The notes beneath the pieces were generated by a model. It searched no databases. It worked only from the letters and a program-made list of their open reading frames with translations, and was not told where the DNA came from. A stretch of 64,000 nucleotides of DNA from Pseudomonas paraeruginosa PA7 (lineage in GTDB: Bacteria; Pseudomonadota; Gammaproteobacteria; Pseudomonadales; Pseudomonadaceae): assembly GCF_000017205.1 (NCBI RefSeq), contig NC_009656.1, positions 3,228,001-3,292,000 on the forward strand, written 5' to 3'. The position numbers were made by a program, and so were the translations under genes. Positions 35,063 to 50,332 of this stretch are shown piece by piece; the stretch's first letter is position 1, and each line of letters opens with the position of its first letter.

Positions 35063-35796
35063 GCCTGCCGCGCCTGCAGGTGCTGACGGTGAACACCCAC
35101 AAGGGTTTCAATCCGTTCAATCGCCGTTTCATCCTGCCGGAGCTGCGCGAAGCGGTACGCAGCGTCGGCGCCGACCTGGTGTTCCTCCAGGAAGTGCTTG
35201 GTTCCCACAGCCTGCACGCCGCGCGCCTGCCGGCCTGGCCGCCGGCGCCGCAATACGAATACCTGGCCGACAGCATGTGGCCGCAGTTCGCCTACGGGCG
35301 CAACGCGGTGTATCCCGAGGGTCACCACGGCAACGCCCTGCTCTCCAAGCACCCGATCCTCGATCACCGCAACCTCGACGTCTCGGTGGCCGGCAACGAG
35401 GAGCGCGGCCTGCTGCACGCGGTGATCGACATCGGCCGACCGCTGCACGCGGTCTGCGTGCACCTGGGACTGCGCGAGGCGCAGCGCCAGCGCCAGCTGC
35501 AACTGCTCTGCGAGCTGGTGACGGGCCTGCCGGAGCGCGAGCCGGTGGTGGTCGCCGGCGACTTCAACGACTGGCGCCAGCGCGCCGACCGCCTGCTCGC
35601 CGGGTGCGGCCTGCGCGAAGTCTTCGTCGGCGCCGAGGGCCGGCCGGCGCGCAGCTTCCCGGCGCGCTGGCCCTTGCTGCCGCTGGACCGCATCTACCTG
35701 CGCAATGCCCGCGGGCGCCAACCGCGGATCCTCTCGCGGCGGCCGTGGTCGCACCTCTCCGACCACCTGCCGCTGGCGGTTGAGGTGGAACCATGA
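35059..35796 (+). CDS. endonuclease/exonuclease/phosphatase (EEP) family protein
   Basis: 245 residues. EEP-fold motifs: [17 protein letters not shown] (metal Glu), [37 protein letters not shown] (Asp/Asn) and [11 protein letters not shown] (catalytic His). Such proteins cleave phosphodiesters in nucleic acids, inositol phosphates or phospholipids. Coupling by ATGA to DUF72 and to the phospholipase D-type gene downstream suggests a role in phospholipid metabolism (inference). Confidence 0.87.
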   Translation: MSLPRLQVLTVNTHKGFNPFNRRFILPELREAVRSVGADLVFLQEVLGSHSLHAARLPAWPPAPQYEYLADSMWPQFAYGRNAVYPEGHHGNALLSKHPILDHRNLDVSVAGNEERGLLHAVIDIGRPLHAVCVHLGLREAQRQRQLQLLCELVTGLPEREPVVVAGDFNDWRQRADRLLAGCGLREVFVGAEGRPARSFPARWPLLPLDRIYLRNARGRQPRILSRRPWSHLSDHLPLAVEVEP

Positions 35797-36998
35797 ACTT
35801 CCCCTGGCGCGACGGCAACCGCGTGGAGTTGCTGATCAATGGCGAGGAATACTTCCCGCGCCTGTTCCAGTGCATCGCCGCCGCGCGCCGGGAAATCCTC
35901 CTGGAGACCTTCATCATCTTCGAGGACGAGGTCGGCCTGCAGTTGCAGGAAGCTCTCAGCGCCGCCGCCGAGCGCGGGGTCGAGGTACAGGTCACGGTGG
36001 ACGGCTACGGCACCGCCTCGCTCAGCCCGGACTACCTGGCCCGGCTCACCGCCTCCGGGGTCCGCGTGCACCTGTTCGACCCGCGTCCGCGCCTGCTCGG
36101 CATGCGTACCAACCTGTTCCGCCGGTTGCATCGCAAGCTGGTGGTGATCGATCGCCAGCAGGCCTTCGTCGGCGGCATCAACTATGGCGAGGATCATCTC
36201 GTGCGCCGCGGCAACATGGCCAAGCAGGACTACGCGGTGCGCGTCGAGGGGCCGGTGGTCCGTGACATCCGCCAGGCCTGCCTGGCGTTGCTGGAGCCGG
36301 ACGCCGACTACCCGCCGTTGCGTCCCTCGGGCGCCGAGCAGCCGGCGCGGGTGCGCCTGGTGATCCGCGACAACGACCAGTCCAGCGACGATATCGAGCG
36401 GGAGTACCTGCAGGCGATCCGCCAGGCACGCCGGCGCCTGCTGATCGCCAACGCCTATTTCTTCCCCGGCTACCGCCTGCTGCGCGAACTGCGCGACGCG
36501 GCCCGCCGCGGCGTACGTGTCGACCTGGTGCTGCAGGGCATGCCGGACATGCCGCTGGTGCGCCTGTGCAGCCGCCTGCTCTACGATTACCTGCTGCGCG
36601 AGGGCGTGCGCATCCACGAATACTGCCAGCGCCCGCTGCATGGCAAGGTCGCGGTGATCGACGACGACTGGACGACCATCGGTTCGAGCAATCTCGATCC
36701 CCTCAGCCTGTCGCTGAACCTGGAGGCCAACCTGGTGATTCGCGACCCGGCCTTCAACGGTCAGCTCTACCAGCACCTGCGCCAGCTGGCCCGCCAGCAC
36801 TGCCGGCGGATCAGCCGCCGGCACGCCAGGCGCGGCTACTGGTGGCGGGCGCCGCTGATCTTCCTCGGCTTCCACTTTTCCAGGCACTTCCCGGCCATCG
36901 CCGGCTGGGTCCCCGCCCATCTGCCGCGCCTGAAATCACTGGAGCCGCATCCGCCGAAGCGCTGGCGGGAGCGCCAGGGACAGCGGGGCAATCCATGA
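35793..36998 (+). CDS. phospholipase D-family cardiolipin synthase (ClsB-like)
   Basis: 401 residues with two HKD motifs: [20 protein letters not shown] (about residue 112) and [21 protein letters not shown] (about 285). No N-terminal membrane helices, as in ClsB rather than ClsA. Would condense phospholipids to cardiolipin or transfer phosphatidyl groups. ATGA overlap with both neighbouring genes. The upstream EEP and downstream flippase-like protein resemble the E. coli ybhP-clsB-ybhN set, which strongly supports the assignment. Confidence 0.88.
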   Translation: MNFPWRDGNRVELLINGEEYFPRLFQCIAAARREILLETFIIFEDEVGLQLQEALSAAAERGVEVQVTVDGYGTASLSPDYLARLTASGVRVHLFDPRPRLLGMRTNLFRRLHRKLVVIDRQQAFVGGINYGEDHLVRRGNMAKQDYAVRVEGPVVRDIRQACLALLEPDADYPPLRPSGAEQPARVRLVIRDNDQSSDDIEREYLQAIRQARRRLLIANAYFFPGYRLLRELRDAARRGVRVDLVLQGMPDMPLVRLCSRLLYDYLLREGVRIHEYCQRPLHGKVAVIDDDWTTIGSSNLDPLSLSLNLEANLVIRDPAFNGQLYQHLRQLARQHCRRISRRHARRGYWWRAPLIFLGFHFSRHFPAIAGWVPAHLPRLKSLEPHPPKRWRERQGQRGNP

Positions 36999-37990
36999 AC
37001 GACGGCAGCCCCGGCAATGCCCCCGCGGCGCCGCGCCGCGGCTACTGGCGCGGGTTGCGCAAGCTGCTGACCCTGGCGTTCTTCGTGCTGGTCCCGCTGC
37101 TGCTGTTCCTGCTGGTGAAGAATCTCGACTGGCAGGAAGTGCGCCACGCCCTCGGCGAATACCGTCCCGCCACCCTGCTCCTCGGCCTGCTGCTGGCCAC
37201 CGCCAGCTATACGGTGTTCAGCAGCTTCGACCTGCTCAGCCGCTACTACATCGGCCACTCGCTGCCCAAGCGACGGGTCTTCACCGTGGCGTTCGTGTGC
37301 AACGCGTTCAATCTCAACCTGAGTTCCTGGGTCGGCGCCGTGGCGCTGCGCTATCGCCTGTACAGCCGGCTTGGCCTGGGCATTGCCGACATCACCCGGA
37401 TCCTTACCTTCAGCCTGGTGACCAACTGGTTCGGTTACCTGCTGCTCGCCGGCACCCTCTTCAGCTGCGGCCTGCCGGCCCTGCCGCCGGGCTGGAAGCT
37501 CGGCAGCGACGGCCTGCGCCTGATCGGGCTGCTCCTGCTGGCACTGGCCGCCGGCTACCTGCTGGCCTGCCGTTTCGCCCGGCGCCGGGCATGGGGCTGG
37601 CGCGAGCACCGGCTGACCCTGCCGTCCTGGCGGCTGGCGGCGTTGCAGGGCCTGCTCGGGGCGAGCAACTGGTCGCTGATGGCGTTGCTGCTGTACAGCC
37701 TGCTGCCGCACAGCGTGGATTACCCGACCGTCCTGGCGATCCTCCTGATCAGCAGCATCGCCGGGGTGGTCACCCATATCCCGGCGGGGCTCGGGGTGCT
37801 CGAGGCGGTGTTCATCGCCCTGCTCCAGGGGCGCCTGTCCCAGGGCGTGCTGCTGGCCGCGCTGATCGGCTACCGGGTGCTGTATTTCCTCCTGCCCCTG
37901 GCGCTGGCCTGCGTGGTCTACCTGCTGCTGGAACGCCGGGCGATCCGCTTGCGCCGCAAGCAGCGCCGCCTGCGCCAGGGGCAGGCCTGA
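36995..37990 (+). CDS. UPF0104/YbhN-family multi-pass membrane protein
   Basis: 331 residues, about eight hydrophobic helices, belonging to the lysylphosphatidylglycerol synthetase/UPF0104 membrane family (PF03706). Conserved pieces: SRYYIGHSLPKRRVFTVAFVCNAFNLNLSSWVGAVALRYRLYSRLG and SSIAGVVTHIPAGLGVLEAVF. ATG 36995 overlaps the PLD gene stop (ATGA); the longer upstream frame is a shadow. Position after ClsB parallels E. coli YbhN, implying lipid-linked transport (inference). Confidence 0.88.
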   Translation: MNDGSPGNAPAAPRRGYWRGLRKLLTLAFFVLVPLLLFLLVKNLDWQEVRHALGEYRPATLLLGLLLATASYTVFSSFDLLSRYYIGHSLPKRRVFTVAFVCNAFNLNLSSWVGAVALRYRLYSRLGLGIADITRILTFSLVTNWFGYLLLAGTLFSCGLPALPPGWKLGSDGLRLIGLLLLALAAGYLLACRFARRRAWGWREHRLTLPSWRLAALQGLLGASNWSLMALLLYSLLPHSVDYPTVLAILLISSIAGVVTHIPAGLGVLEAVFIALLQGRLSQGVLLAALIGYRVLYFLLPLALACVVYLLLERRAIRLRRKQRRLRQGQA

Positions 37991-37991
37991 G

Positions 37992-43489
<5,498 letters not shown>

Positions 43490-43499
43490 GGGCTTCTCC

Positions 43500-45494
43500 T
43501 TATGCGTCGACGCGTCGCACGCGCCAGATGCCGAACGGCAGGTGCCAGGGTTCGATGCGCATCCACTGGACCTTGCCGTGCCAGACCCAGCGATGCCCGT
43601 TCATCAGGTCCTCGCCCTGGAGACTGGCGTCGTCGGGCAGGCCGAATTCCCACAGCGGCAGTTCGAAATGCGCCTCCTGGGCCTCGTGCGGATCCAGGCA
43701 GACCGCCACCAGGATGAAGTTGGCGAGATCCTCGGTACGTTTGCCGAAGTACAGGATGCGCTCGTTCCAGGCGTTGTAGGCCTGGAACCCGAGGTGCGTC
43801 TGTAGCGCCCGGTTCTCCCGGCGGATGCGGTTGAGCCGGGTGATCTCGGCGACGATGTTGCCCGGCGCCTGGTAGTCGCGCGGGCGCAGCTGGTATTTCT
43901 CCGAATCGAGGTACTCCTCCTTGCCCGGCAAGGCCGCCGCCTCGCACAGCTCGAAGCCTGAATACATGCCCCACAGCCCCGAGCCCATGGTCGCCAGGGC
44001 GGCGCGGATGAGGAAGCCGGGGCGGCCGGAGCGTTGCAGGAACCAGGGATTGATGTCCGGGGTGTTGACGAAGAAGTTCGGCCGGTAGCAGTCGCGCCAG
44101 GGCGGCTGGTTGAGTTCGGCGAAGTACTCCGCCAGTTCCTGCTTGTCGTTGCGCCAGGTGAAGTAGGTGTAGCTCTGGCTGAAGCCGACCTTGCCCAGGC
44201 GCGCCATCATCGCCGGGCGGGTGAAGGCTTCGGAGAGGAAGATCACCTCCGGATGGCGGCCGCGCACCTCGGCGATCAGCCACTCCCAGAACGGCAGCGG
44301 CTTGGTGTGCGGGTTGTCGACGCGGAACAGCGTCACGCCCTGCTCCACCCAGCCCAGCACCACGTCGCGCAGGGCATCCCAGAGGCCCGGCAGGGCCTGT
44401 TCGGCATAGAAGTCGACGTTGACGATGTCCTCGTACTTCTTCGGCGGATTTTCCGCGTAGCGCAGGCTGCCATCCGGCCTCCAGGCGAACCAGCCGGGAT
44501 GCTCGCGCAGCCAGGGATGGTCGGGGGAACACTGGATGGCGAAGTCCAGCGCCAGCTCCATGCCGTGCTCGCGTACCGCGGCGAGCAGCCGGCGGAAGTC
44601 CTCGCGATCGCCCAGTTCGGGATGGATCGCCTCGTGGCCGCCCTCCTCGCTGCCGATCGCATAGGGACTGCCGGGATCGCCGGCCTCGGCGCGCAGGGAG
44701 TTGTTGCGGCCCTTGCGATGGGTACGGCCGATGGGATGGATCGGCGGGAAATAGAGAACATCGAAGCCCATCGCGGCGATCTGCGGCAGGCGCCGGATCA
44801 CATCGTCGAAGGTGCCGTGGCGCGTCGGATCGCCGCTTTCCGAGCGAGGGAACAGCTCGTACCAACTGGCGAAGCGCGCCAGCGGTCGCTCCACCTCCAC
44901 CGGGTATTCGCGGCTGCGCACCAGGTGCTCGCGCGGGCCAACCAGACGCAACAGTTCGCCGGTCTGCGCCGCCAGCCACAGCGCCACCCGCTCCTCGACG
45001 CTCTGGCAGGCCTGCAGGCGTTCGGCCAGCGGCGCACAGGCGGCGGCGATCTCCGGACCGCCGCGCTCGGCGCAGCGCTGCAGCAGTTCGTCGCCCTCGC
45101 GCAGCTCTAGGTCCAGCGGCAGGCGTGCGCCATGCTTGGCACGCAATTCGCGGCGGTAGCCGGCGAAACGGTCGATCCAGGCCTCGATACGGAAGTACAG
45201 GCGGCCGCAGGGCGGCGTGCGCAACCGTGCGCTCCAGAAATCGTTGCCTTCGGGCAGCAGCGGCAGGCGCCGCTCCGCGGTTTCCCCAACGCGCCGCCAG
45301 ACCACCTCGGCGCCGAGCACCTCGTGGCCATCGGCGAAGATCCGCGCGCCGAGGCGCAGGTCGCGGTCGCTCTCGGCCTTCGCCGGATAGGCGCCTTCCT
45401 CCACCACCGGGTGGACCGATTCGATGGCGATACGCGGCTGCTGGATGGCGATGACGACCGGATCATCGTCGCTGTTGCGGGCAATCGAACTCAT
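43500..45494 (-). CDS. glgE: alpha-1,4-glucan:maltose-1-phosphate maltosyltransferase
   Basis: 664 residues, GH13_3. Extends alpha-glucan by maltosyl units from maltose-1-phosphate. Nucleophile Asp393 in FRVDNPHTKPLPFWEWLI, acid Glu422 in FLSEAFTRP, and DVLYFPPIHPIGRTHRKGRNN typical of GlgE. N-terminal beta domain (DGHEVLGAEVVWR) and an alpha helical insert precede the barrel. First gene of glgE-treS-glgB. An AlgU-like promoter lies about 100 bases upstream. Confidence 0.96.
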   Translation of the reverse strand: MSSIARNSDDDPVVIAIQQPRIAIESVHPVVEEGAYPAKAESDRDLRLGARIFADGHEVLGAEVVWRRVGETAERRLPLLPEGNDFWSARLRTPPCGRLYFRIEAWIDRFAGYRRELRAKHGARLPLDLELREGDELLQRCAERGGPEIAAACAPLAERLQACQSVEERVALWLAAQTGELLRLVGPREHLVRSREYPVEVERPLARFASWYELFPRSESGDPTRHGTFDDVIRRLPQIAAMGFDVLYFPPIHPIGRTHRKGRNNSLRAEAGDPGSPYAIGSEEGGHEAIHPELGDREDFRRLLAAVREHGMELALDFAIQCSPDHPWLREHPGWFAWRPDGSLRYAENPPKKYEDIVNVDFYAEQALPGLWDALRDVVLGWVEQGVTLFRVDNPHTKPLPFWEWLIAEVRGRHPEVIFLSEAFTRPAMMARLGKVGFSQSYTYFTWRNDKQELAEYFAELNQPPWRDCYRPNFFVNTPDINPWFLQRSGRPGFLIRAALATMGSGLWGMYSGFELCEAAALPGKEEYLDSEKYQLRPRDYQAPGNIVAEITRLNRIRRENRALQTHLGFQAYNAWNERILYFGKRTEDLANFILVAVCLDPHEAQEAHFELPLWEFGLPDDASLQGEDLMNGHRWVWHGKVQWMRIEPWHLPFGIWRVRRVDA

Positions 45495-45595
45495 CGAGGC
45501 GCGCTCCTTATCGGGTCGTGGGTCCAGTGCTGGAGGTGGCCGGCGCCTGGCGCCGGCACCCGCCGTCCGGGTCGCGGACCCGGACGGTCATTGGT

Positions 45596-45623
45596 TCCGA
45601 GCCTGACGGCGGCGGATTGGTTC
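45596..45623 (-). promoter_or_regulatory. AlgU/RpoE-like promoter for glgE-treS-glgB
   Basis: Minus strand: GGGAAAACAACCT then GAAC (45623-45620), 19 bases, TCGGA (45600-45596). Sits in the gap between ku and glgE. Confidence 0.55.
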
Positions 45624-45646
45624 AGGTTGTTTTCCCGGCGGCGCGC

Positions 45647-46534
45647 TCAGGCCTTGCGCCGCGACCGCGAGGCAGCGGACCTGGCGCGGCCCTTCGCGGT
45701 GGCAGCGGCCTTGCCGCCGTCCTTGGCCTTGGCCTTGCCGCCGCCAGCGCGGGGGCGCAGGCTGCGCTTGAGCAGGTCGGTGAGGTCGATGATGTCGGCG
45801 CCCTTGCCGGCCACTTCCTCTTCTTCCTCCACGGCGTGCAGTTGGCCCTTGGCGGCCTTTTCCTCGACCAGCTTCATGATCTTGTCGCTGAAGCTGTCCT
45901 TGTATTCGTCAGGCTGCCAATGGGAGGCCATGTCCTCCACCAGGCGCCTGGCCATCTCCAGCTCGCGCCTGTCGAGTTTCGCCGCGGTGACGCTTTCGTC
46001 CAGCTCCAGGCCATCCAGGCTGCGCACCTGCGACGGCCAGCGCAGGGTGATCAGCACCAGGGCATCTTCCAGCGGCCGCAGCAGGGCCAGGTGCTGGCGG
46101 GTATGCAGGACGACGTTGGCCAGGGCCACCTTGCCGGTGCTTTCCAGGGTTTCCCGCAGCAACGCGTAGACCTTGCCGCCGCGCCGGTCGGGAGACAGGT
46201 AGTACGGGGTGTCGAAGTGCTGCAGGGGGATCTCCTGGCTGTCGACGAAGGCGAAGATCTCGATGGTCTGGGTCGACTTGGGATGCGCCGCGCGGATTTC
46301 CTCCTCGCTCAGCACCACGTAGCGGCCCTTTTCGTACTCCACGCCCTTGACGATGTGCTCGCGCTCGATCTCCTTGCCGGTGACCTTGTTCACCCGCTTG
46401 TAGCCGACCGGGTCCATGCTGCGCTGGTCGAGCCAGTCGAAATCGATGCCCTGCGACGAGGCCGCCGCCGACAGGCTCACCGGGATGTGCACCAGGCCGA
46501 AGCTGATCGCGCCTTTCCAGATCGCACGCGCCAT
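45647..46534 (-). CDS. ku: Ku homodimer protein for non-homologous end joining
   Basis: 295 residues. Bacterial Ku core: MARAIWKGAISFGLVHIPVSL, VNKVTGKEIEREHIVKGVEYEKGRYVVLSEEEI, FDTPYYLSP, and LRWPSQVRS. The C-terminus is a Lys/Ala/Arg-rich tail (AGGGKAKAKDGGKAAATAKGRARS) that in the family helps DNA binding and threading. Binds DNA ends and recruits LigD, encoded 10 kb away at 56226. Last gene of a probable run from the Cys-rich gene through MgtC-like and the 80-aa protein. Confidence 0.95.
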   Translation of the reverse strand: MARAIWKGAISFGLVHIPVSLSAAASSQGIDFDWLDQRSMDPVGYKRVNKVTGKEIEREHIVKGVEYEKGRYVVLSEEEIRAAHPKSTQTIEIFAFVDSQEIPLQHFDTPYYLSPDRRGGKVYALLRETLESTGKVALANVVLHTRQHLALLRPLEDALVLITLRWPSQVRSLDGLELDESVTAAKLDRRELEMARRLVEDMASHWQPDEYKDSFSDKIMKLVEEKAAKGQLHAVEEEEEVAGKGADIIDLTDLLKRSLRPRAGGGKAKAKDGGKAAATAKGRARSAASRSRRKA

Positions 46535-46555
46535 GCTGGTTTCCTCCTCGGGTCG

Positions 46556-46798
46556 TTACAGCGTGCCGCCGTCCGCGTAGTGCACGCGGCCGTCGGCGGC
46601 GATGTCGGTGATGCGTTGCAGCAGGTTGTCGGCGGCGGTCTCGGCGTCGCTCAGGCAACTGCAGCCCGGGATCACCACCCACAGCACGCGCACCGGCGCG
46701 CCGCGCCGCTTGGGTTGGTAGAGGATCAGGCCGATCGGCTGGCGATGTTCCTGCATCGCGTCGGTCCAGGCGGTACAGGCGGCGAAGTCCTTGAACAT
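46556..46798 (-). CDS. small hypothetical protein (80 aa)
   Basis: 80 residues, GGAGA ribosome site 8 bases before the ATG. Mixed alpha/beta composition (IGLILYQPKRRGAPVRVLWVVIPGCSCLSDAETAADNLLQRI); CSC motif in the middle. No family recognised. It is wedged between the MgtC-like gene (13 bases) and ku (21 bases), so it is probably co-transcribed with ku. Confidence 0.6.
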   Translation of the reverse strand: MFKDFAACTAWTDAMQEHRQPIGLILYQPKRRGAPVRVLWVVIPGCSCLSDAETAADNLLQRITDIAADGRVHYADGGTL

Positions 46799-46811
46799 GA
46801 CGGAAATCTCC

Positions 46812-47303
46812 TCAACGACTATCGGAAGAAGGCGGCGAACGGTTCAGACAGGCCAGCACGTGCAGTACCAGCAGCGCCAGGACCGTGCCGAGCACCGCCG
46901 TGCCCTGGTGGCCGAGGCCGACCGCGACGCCTATGGCGGTGCTCGCCCAGAGTCCCGCCGCGGTGGTCAGGCCCCTGACCCGGCTTTCCCGCCCGGCCTT
47001 GAGGATGGTGCCGGCGCAGAGGAAGCCGATGCCGGCGACGGTGCCCTGGATCACCCGGCTCAGCGCGTCCGCCCCACCGTCCTGCAATTGCAGCGGCATG
47101 ACGAACAGCGCCGCGCCAAGAGTCACCAGCATGTGCGTGCGCAGGCCGGCGGCCTTGCCGCTCTGCTCGCGCTCGTAGCCGAGCACCGCGCCAAGCGCCG
47201 CCGCCAGCAACAGGCGCAACGCGGCGCGGGCGGTCTGCTCGAAGTCGGCGAGGTCGGCGAACTCCTCGCCGAGAATCTTCCACAGCGTCTCCCAGGCGCT
47301 CAT
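46812..47303 (-). CDS. MgtC/SapB-family membrane protein
   Basis: 163 residues from the ATG at 47303. MgtC domain: AALRLLLAAALGAVLGYEREQSGKAAGLRTHMLVTLGAALFV, then IQGTVAGIGFLCAGTILKAGRESRVRGLTTAAGLWASTAIGVAVGLG. Only the four- to five-helix membrane domain is present, without the C-terminal ACT-like domain of Salmonella MgtC, so it is the short SapB type. The start overlaps the stop of the Cys-rich gene (ATGA), so a longer 175-aa reading from 47339 is rejected. Confidence 0.85.
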   Translation of the reverse strand: MSAWETLWKILGEEFADLADFEQTARAALRLLLAAALGAVLGYEREQSGKAAGLRTHMLVTLGAALFVMPLQLQDGGADALSRVIQGTVAGIGFLCAGTILKAGRESRVRGLTTAAGLWASTAIGVAVGLGHQGTAVLGTVLALLVLHVLACLNRSPPSSDSR

Positions 47304-47434
47304 CGACGGCGCATCCCGCTGTAGCGCAGGGCGCCGCAACGCTGGCAGCGCTCGCAGTCGAAGGCTTCCTCACCCAGCAGCAACGCCGGTTGCCGGCACC
47401 AGTCGCAGCCGACGATCAGGCAACGCAAGGTCAT
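47300..47434 (-). CDS. Cys-rich mini-protein with zinc-ribbon-like pattern (44 aa)
   Basis: 44 residues from ATG at complement 47432-47434, with GGGAGGA as ribosome site. Cysteines occur as CLIVGCDWC and CERCQRC, i.e. two CxxC-type pairs plus one, as in small zinc ribbons or rubredoxin-like knuckles. The stop overlaps the MgtC-like start as ATGA, a strong sign of true translation. It may belong to an annotated pseudomonad family of Cys-rich small proteins; I cannot confirm. Confidence 0.65.
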   Translation of the reverse strand: MTLRCLIVGCDWCRQPALLLGEEAFDCERCQRCGALRYSGMRRR

Positions 47435-47530
47435 CCGGGTCCTCCCGCCGAATCGCTCGGCCAGTCACCCTTTCCTGCTGTGACCGGCGATACGACGGGA
47501 AGGTGCGATCGGATTCACCGACGGTCGCCC

Positions 47531-49660
47531 TCAGGCCGGGATCGCCCCGGTCACCGCCTCGCGTTGCCAGACCCGGTGCTGCAGCAACACCTGGCGCAGG
47601 CCGGGGAACACGTCGGTAGCCGTCGCGCCCAGCACCACGCCGGGATCGCCGGGCAACGAAAGCTGGCTGGCCAGTGCCTGGGCGTCGCCGGCGAAAGCCA
47701 GCGGCTTCAGGTGCTTGTAGGCCTCCAGCAGGTAGTGCAGGCCGCGTCCGTCGCTGCCGATGGCCTGGCTGCTGGCCGCGCCAGCGGGGACGAAGACCGC
47801 GTCGAAGGCCACCGACGGCAGGCCGTCCCAGGTTCCCTCAGGGACCAGCTCGGCGCCGTTGTCGGCCTGCACCGGCGAGGCGCTGGGAGCGATCAGCTTG
47901 GCACTGGCGCCTTCCTTCATCAGCGCGTCGCGCAGGTCGCTGACGTCGCTTTCGGCGACGCCGTTGGCGATCAGGATGGCCACCTTGCGCGAGCGGATGT
48001 CGCCGGACAGCAGGTTCATCTGGCTCAGCGCCGGCGACGGGGTCGGCTGCGGCGCCGGGTTGGCCGGCGCCGCCAGCTGCACGCCGAGGTTCGCCGCGAC
48101 CCTGGCGGCCAGCTGCGGATCGATGTTGAGGAGGATCTGGTTGACCTCGCGCTCGCGGATCGACTGGCGATCGACCTTGGACAGCTCGAAGCTGTAGGCG
48201 GCGACGATGTGCGCCTGCTCGGCCTCGCTCATGCTGTGCCAGAACAACGCGGCCTGGCTGAAATGATCGGCGAAGGAATCGGCGCGCTTGCGCAGCTTGG
48301 TGCCGGCGACCGGCTCGTGGTAGCTGGAGAAGCCACCGTTGCGCGCCGCCGGAGGGGTTTCCTTCGGCCAGCCGCCGTCGATCGAGTTGGGCTCGTAGGA
48401 AGCCCGGCCGCGGTTGATGGTCTGCCGGTGCGGCGCGTCGCGCTGGTTGTTGTGGAACGGACACAGCGGCCGGTTGATCGGGATCTCGTTGAAGTTCGGC
48501 CCGCTCAGGCGCAACAGCTGGGTGTCGGTGTAGGAGAACAGCCGTCCCTGCAACAGCGGGTCGTTGGTGAAGTCGATGCCGGGGACCACGTGGCCGACAT
48601 GGAACGCCACCTGCTCGGTTTCGGCGAAGAAGTTGTCGGGGTTGCGGTTCAGCACCATCCGCCCCACCACCCTTACCGGCACCAACTCCTCGGGCACCAG
48701 CTTGGTGGGATCGAGCAGGTCGAAGTCGAAGCGGTCCTGCTGGTTCTCCGGGATCACCTGCAGGCCCAGCTCCCATTCGGGATAGTCGCCCTTCTCGATG
48801 TCCTCCCAGAGGGTTCGCCGGTTGAAGTCGGGGTCCTTGCCGGCCAGCTTCTGCGCCTCGTCCCAGACCAGCGAACAGGTCCCGGACTTCGGCCGCCAGT
48901 GGAACTTCACCAGCACGCTCTCGCCTGCCGCGTTGACCAGGCGGAAGGTATGCACGCCGAAGCCCTGCATGTTGCGGTAGGCGATCGGGATGGCGCGGTC
49001 GGACATCAGCCACATGACCATGTGCGCCGACTCCGGGGTCAGCGAGACGAAGTCCCAGAAGGTGTCATGGGCCGAGGCGCCGGTGGGGATCTCGTTGTGC
49101 GGCTCGGGTTTCACCGCGTGGACGAAGTCGGGGAACTTGATCGCGTCCTGGATGAAGAACACCGGCATGTTGTTGCCGACCAGGTCGAAGTTGCCTTCGT
49201 CGGTGTAGAACTTCACCGCGAAGCCGCGCACGTCGCGCACCGTATCGGCGGAGCCGCGCGGCCCCTGCACGGTTGAGAAACGCACGAACACCGGGGTGCG
49301 CTTGCCGGCCTCGGCGAGGAAGCTCGCCTTGGTCAGGTCGCTGAGGTCATCGTAGGCCTCGAAGTAGCCATGGGCGGCGGAGCCACGGGCGTGGACCACG
49401 CGTTCGGGGATGCGCTCGTGGTCGAAGTGGGTGATCTTCTCCCGCATGATGAAGTCTTCGAGCAACGACGGGCCGCGCTCGCCGGCCTTCAGGGTGTTCT
49501 GGTTGTCGGCGATGCGGGTGCCGGTGTTGGTGCTCAGCGCCTCGCCGGTGGCGTCCTCGCGATAGGCCTCCAGTTGCTCCAGCTTGGCGTTGCTGTTGCC
49601 ACGATCGACGGTGTCGGTGCCGGCCGCCTGGCTGCGCTGCGGATCGTTCTGCTCGCTCAT
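47531..49660 (-). CDS. katE: large-subunit monofunctional catalase (HPII type)
   Basis: 709 residues. Breaks down hydrogen peroxide in the cytoplasm. Distal His90 ([15 protein letters not shown]), Asn163 ([13 protein letters not shown]), proximal Tyr near residue 377 ([13 protein letters not shown]). The C-terminal 150 residues form the extra flavodoxin/DJ-1-like domain of clade 2 catalases ([24 protein letters not shown]). Lies 80 bases downstream of the KGG gene on the same strand, probably sharing its stress promoter. Confidence 0.96.
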   Translation of the reverse strand: MSEQNDPQRSQAAGTDTVDRGNSNAKLEQLEAYREDATGEALSTNTGTRIADNQNTLKAGERGPSLLEDFIMREKITHFDHERIPERVVHARGSAAHGYFEAYDDLSDLTKASFLAEAGKRTPVFVRFSTVQGPRGSADTVRDVRGFAVKFYTDEGNFDLVGNNMPVFFIQDAIKFPDFVHAVKPEPHNEIPTGASAHDTFWDFVSLTPESAHMVMWLMSDRAIPIAYRNMQGFGVHTFRLVNAAGESVLVKFHWRPKSGTCSLVWDEAQKLAGKDPDFNRRTLWEDIEKGDYPEWELGLQVIPENQQDRFDFDLLDPTKLVPEELVPVRVVGRMVLNRNPDNFFAETEQVAFHVGHVVPGIDFTNDPLLQGRLFSYTDTQLLRLSGPNFNEIPINRPLCPFHNNQRDAPHRQTINRGRASYEPNSIDGGWPKETPPAARNGGFSSYHEPVAGTKLRKRADSFADHFSQAALFWHSMSEAEQAHIVAAYSFELSKVDRQSIREREVNQILLNIDPQLAARVAANLGVQLAAPANPAPQPTPSPALSQMNLLSGDIRSRKVAILIANGVAESDVSDLRDALMKEGASAKLIAPSASPVQADNGAELVPEGTWDGLPSVAFDAVFVPAGAASSQAIGSDGRGLHYLLEAYKHLKPLAFAGDAQALASQLSLPGDPGVVLGATATDVFPGLRQVLLQHRVWQREAVTGAIPA

Positions 49661-49740
49661 CGGTTTCCTCTCCTCATCCTCGGCATGAAAATGGGGCGGA
49701 CGCTTCCCTGCGCCGCCCCCTTCACTTCACTGCTTGACGA

Positions 49741-49908
49741 TCACTGCCCGCCGTGGCTGCGCTGGCCGCCCTTGCGACCGGCCTCGGAAGCGCGTTGCGG
49801 GTCGTTCTTGAAGTTGCCGCCGCTGGCCTGGCCGCCCTTCTTGCCGGCTTCCGATGCGCGTTTCGGATCTTCCGCAAAGTTGCCTTTACCACCTTGATGC
49901 TGTGCCAT
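49741..49908 (-). CDS. KGG-repeat stress protein (YciG-like, 55 aa)
   Basis: Two tandem copies of the stress-induced KGG motif: GNFAEDPKRASEAGKKGGQ and GNFKNDPQRASEAGRKGGQ. ATG at complement 49906-49908 with GGAGGAAA as ribosome site. Hydrophilic, disordered proteins of this kind are made under general or osmotic stress; mechanism unknown. Resembles PA2146 and E. coli YciG. AlgU-like promoter at 49976-50002. It precedes katE. Confidence 0.88.
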   Translation of the reverse strand: MAQHQGGKGNFAEDPKRASEAGKKGGQASGGNFKNDPQRASEAGRKGGQRSHGGQ

Positions 49909-49975
49909 TTCTATTTCCTCCGAATAATCTCTTCAGAACAGATTTCATGGATGCATGCATGGCGCATGCCCTAAC

Positions 49976-50002
49976 TCTGAAAGGACGTTTCGCCAGGGGT
50001 TC
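49976..50002 (-). promoter_or_regulatory. AlgU/RpoE-like promoter for the KGG gene and katE
   Basis: Minus strand: CGGAAAAAATAATCT then GAAC (50002-49999), 18 bases, TCAGA (49980-49976). The A-tract and spacing are close to ideal. It lies about 68 bases before the KGG start. Confidence 0.65.
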
Positions 50003-50099
50003 AGATTATTTTTTCCGAATGAATACGGAGCGCTTTGCCATTACGGTTAGAGGCAGGCCTATATGAGTCTGCGATGTTCTGCCTATTCCATTGCCAGTA

Positions 50100-50105
50100 T
50101 TGACA
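50100..50105 (+). promoter_or_regulatory. possible sigma-70 -35 for the 54-aa gene
   Basis: TTGACA consensus hexamer 53 bases before the start at 50158; the -10 (around CAGATG or TTAGAAT) is weak. Confidence 0.25.
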
Positions 50106-50157
50106 GGACGGCTCGAATTGCTTCAGATGAAAGGCCTTAGAATCTCGGAGGAATGCC

Positions 50158-50322
50158 ATGAAACCCTACGAGCATCCCGTCTACAGAGACCCCGTGGTGA
50201 GCAACGAAGAGCCCGGCCGCGATTGCCATGAATGGAATTTCGAGCCGGGCGACAGCGACCAGGAGCCCTATCCCATATATCATGGAAAGGACGCCGAAGA
50301 GACGGCGGGAAGAATCCCATAA
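50158..50322 (+). CDS. small acidic hypothetical protein (54 aa)
   Basis: 54 residues, very polar (MKPYEHPVYRDPVVSNEEPG, NFEPGDSDQEPYP), with CGGAGGA 6 bases before the ATG. No hydrophobic core, likely disordered. It lies in an AT-rich stretch and is followed by an 8-bp hairpin. No family recognised. Confidence 0.55.
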   Translation: MKPYEHPVYRDPVVSNEEPGRDCHEWNFEPGDSDQEPYPIYHGKDAEETAGRIP

Positions 50323-50332
50323 TTATACTTTT

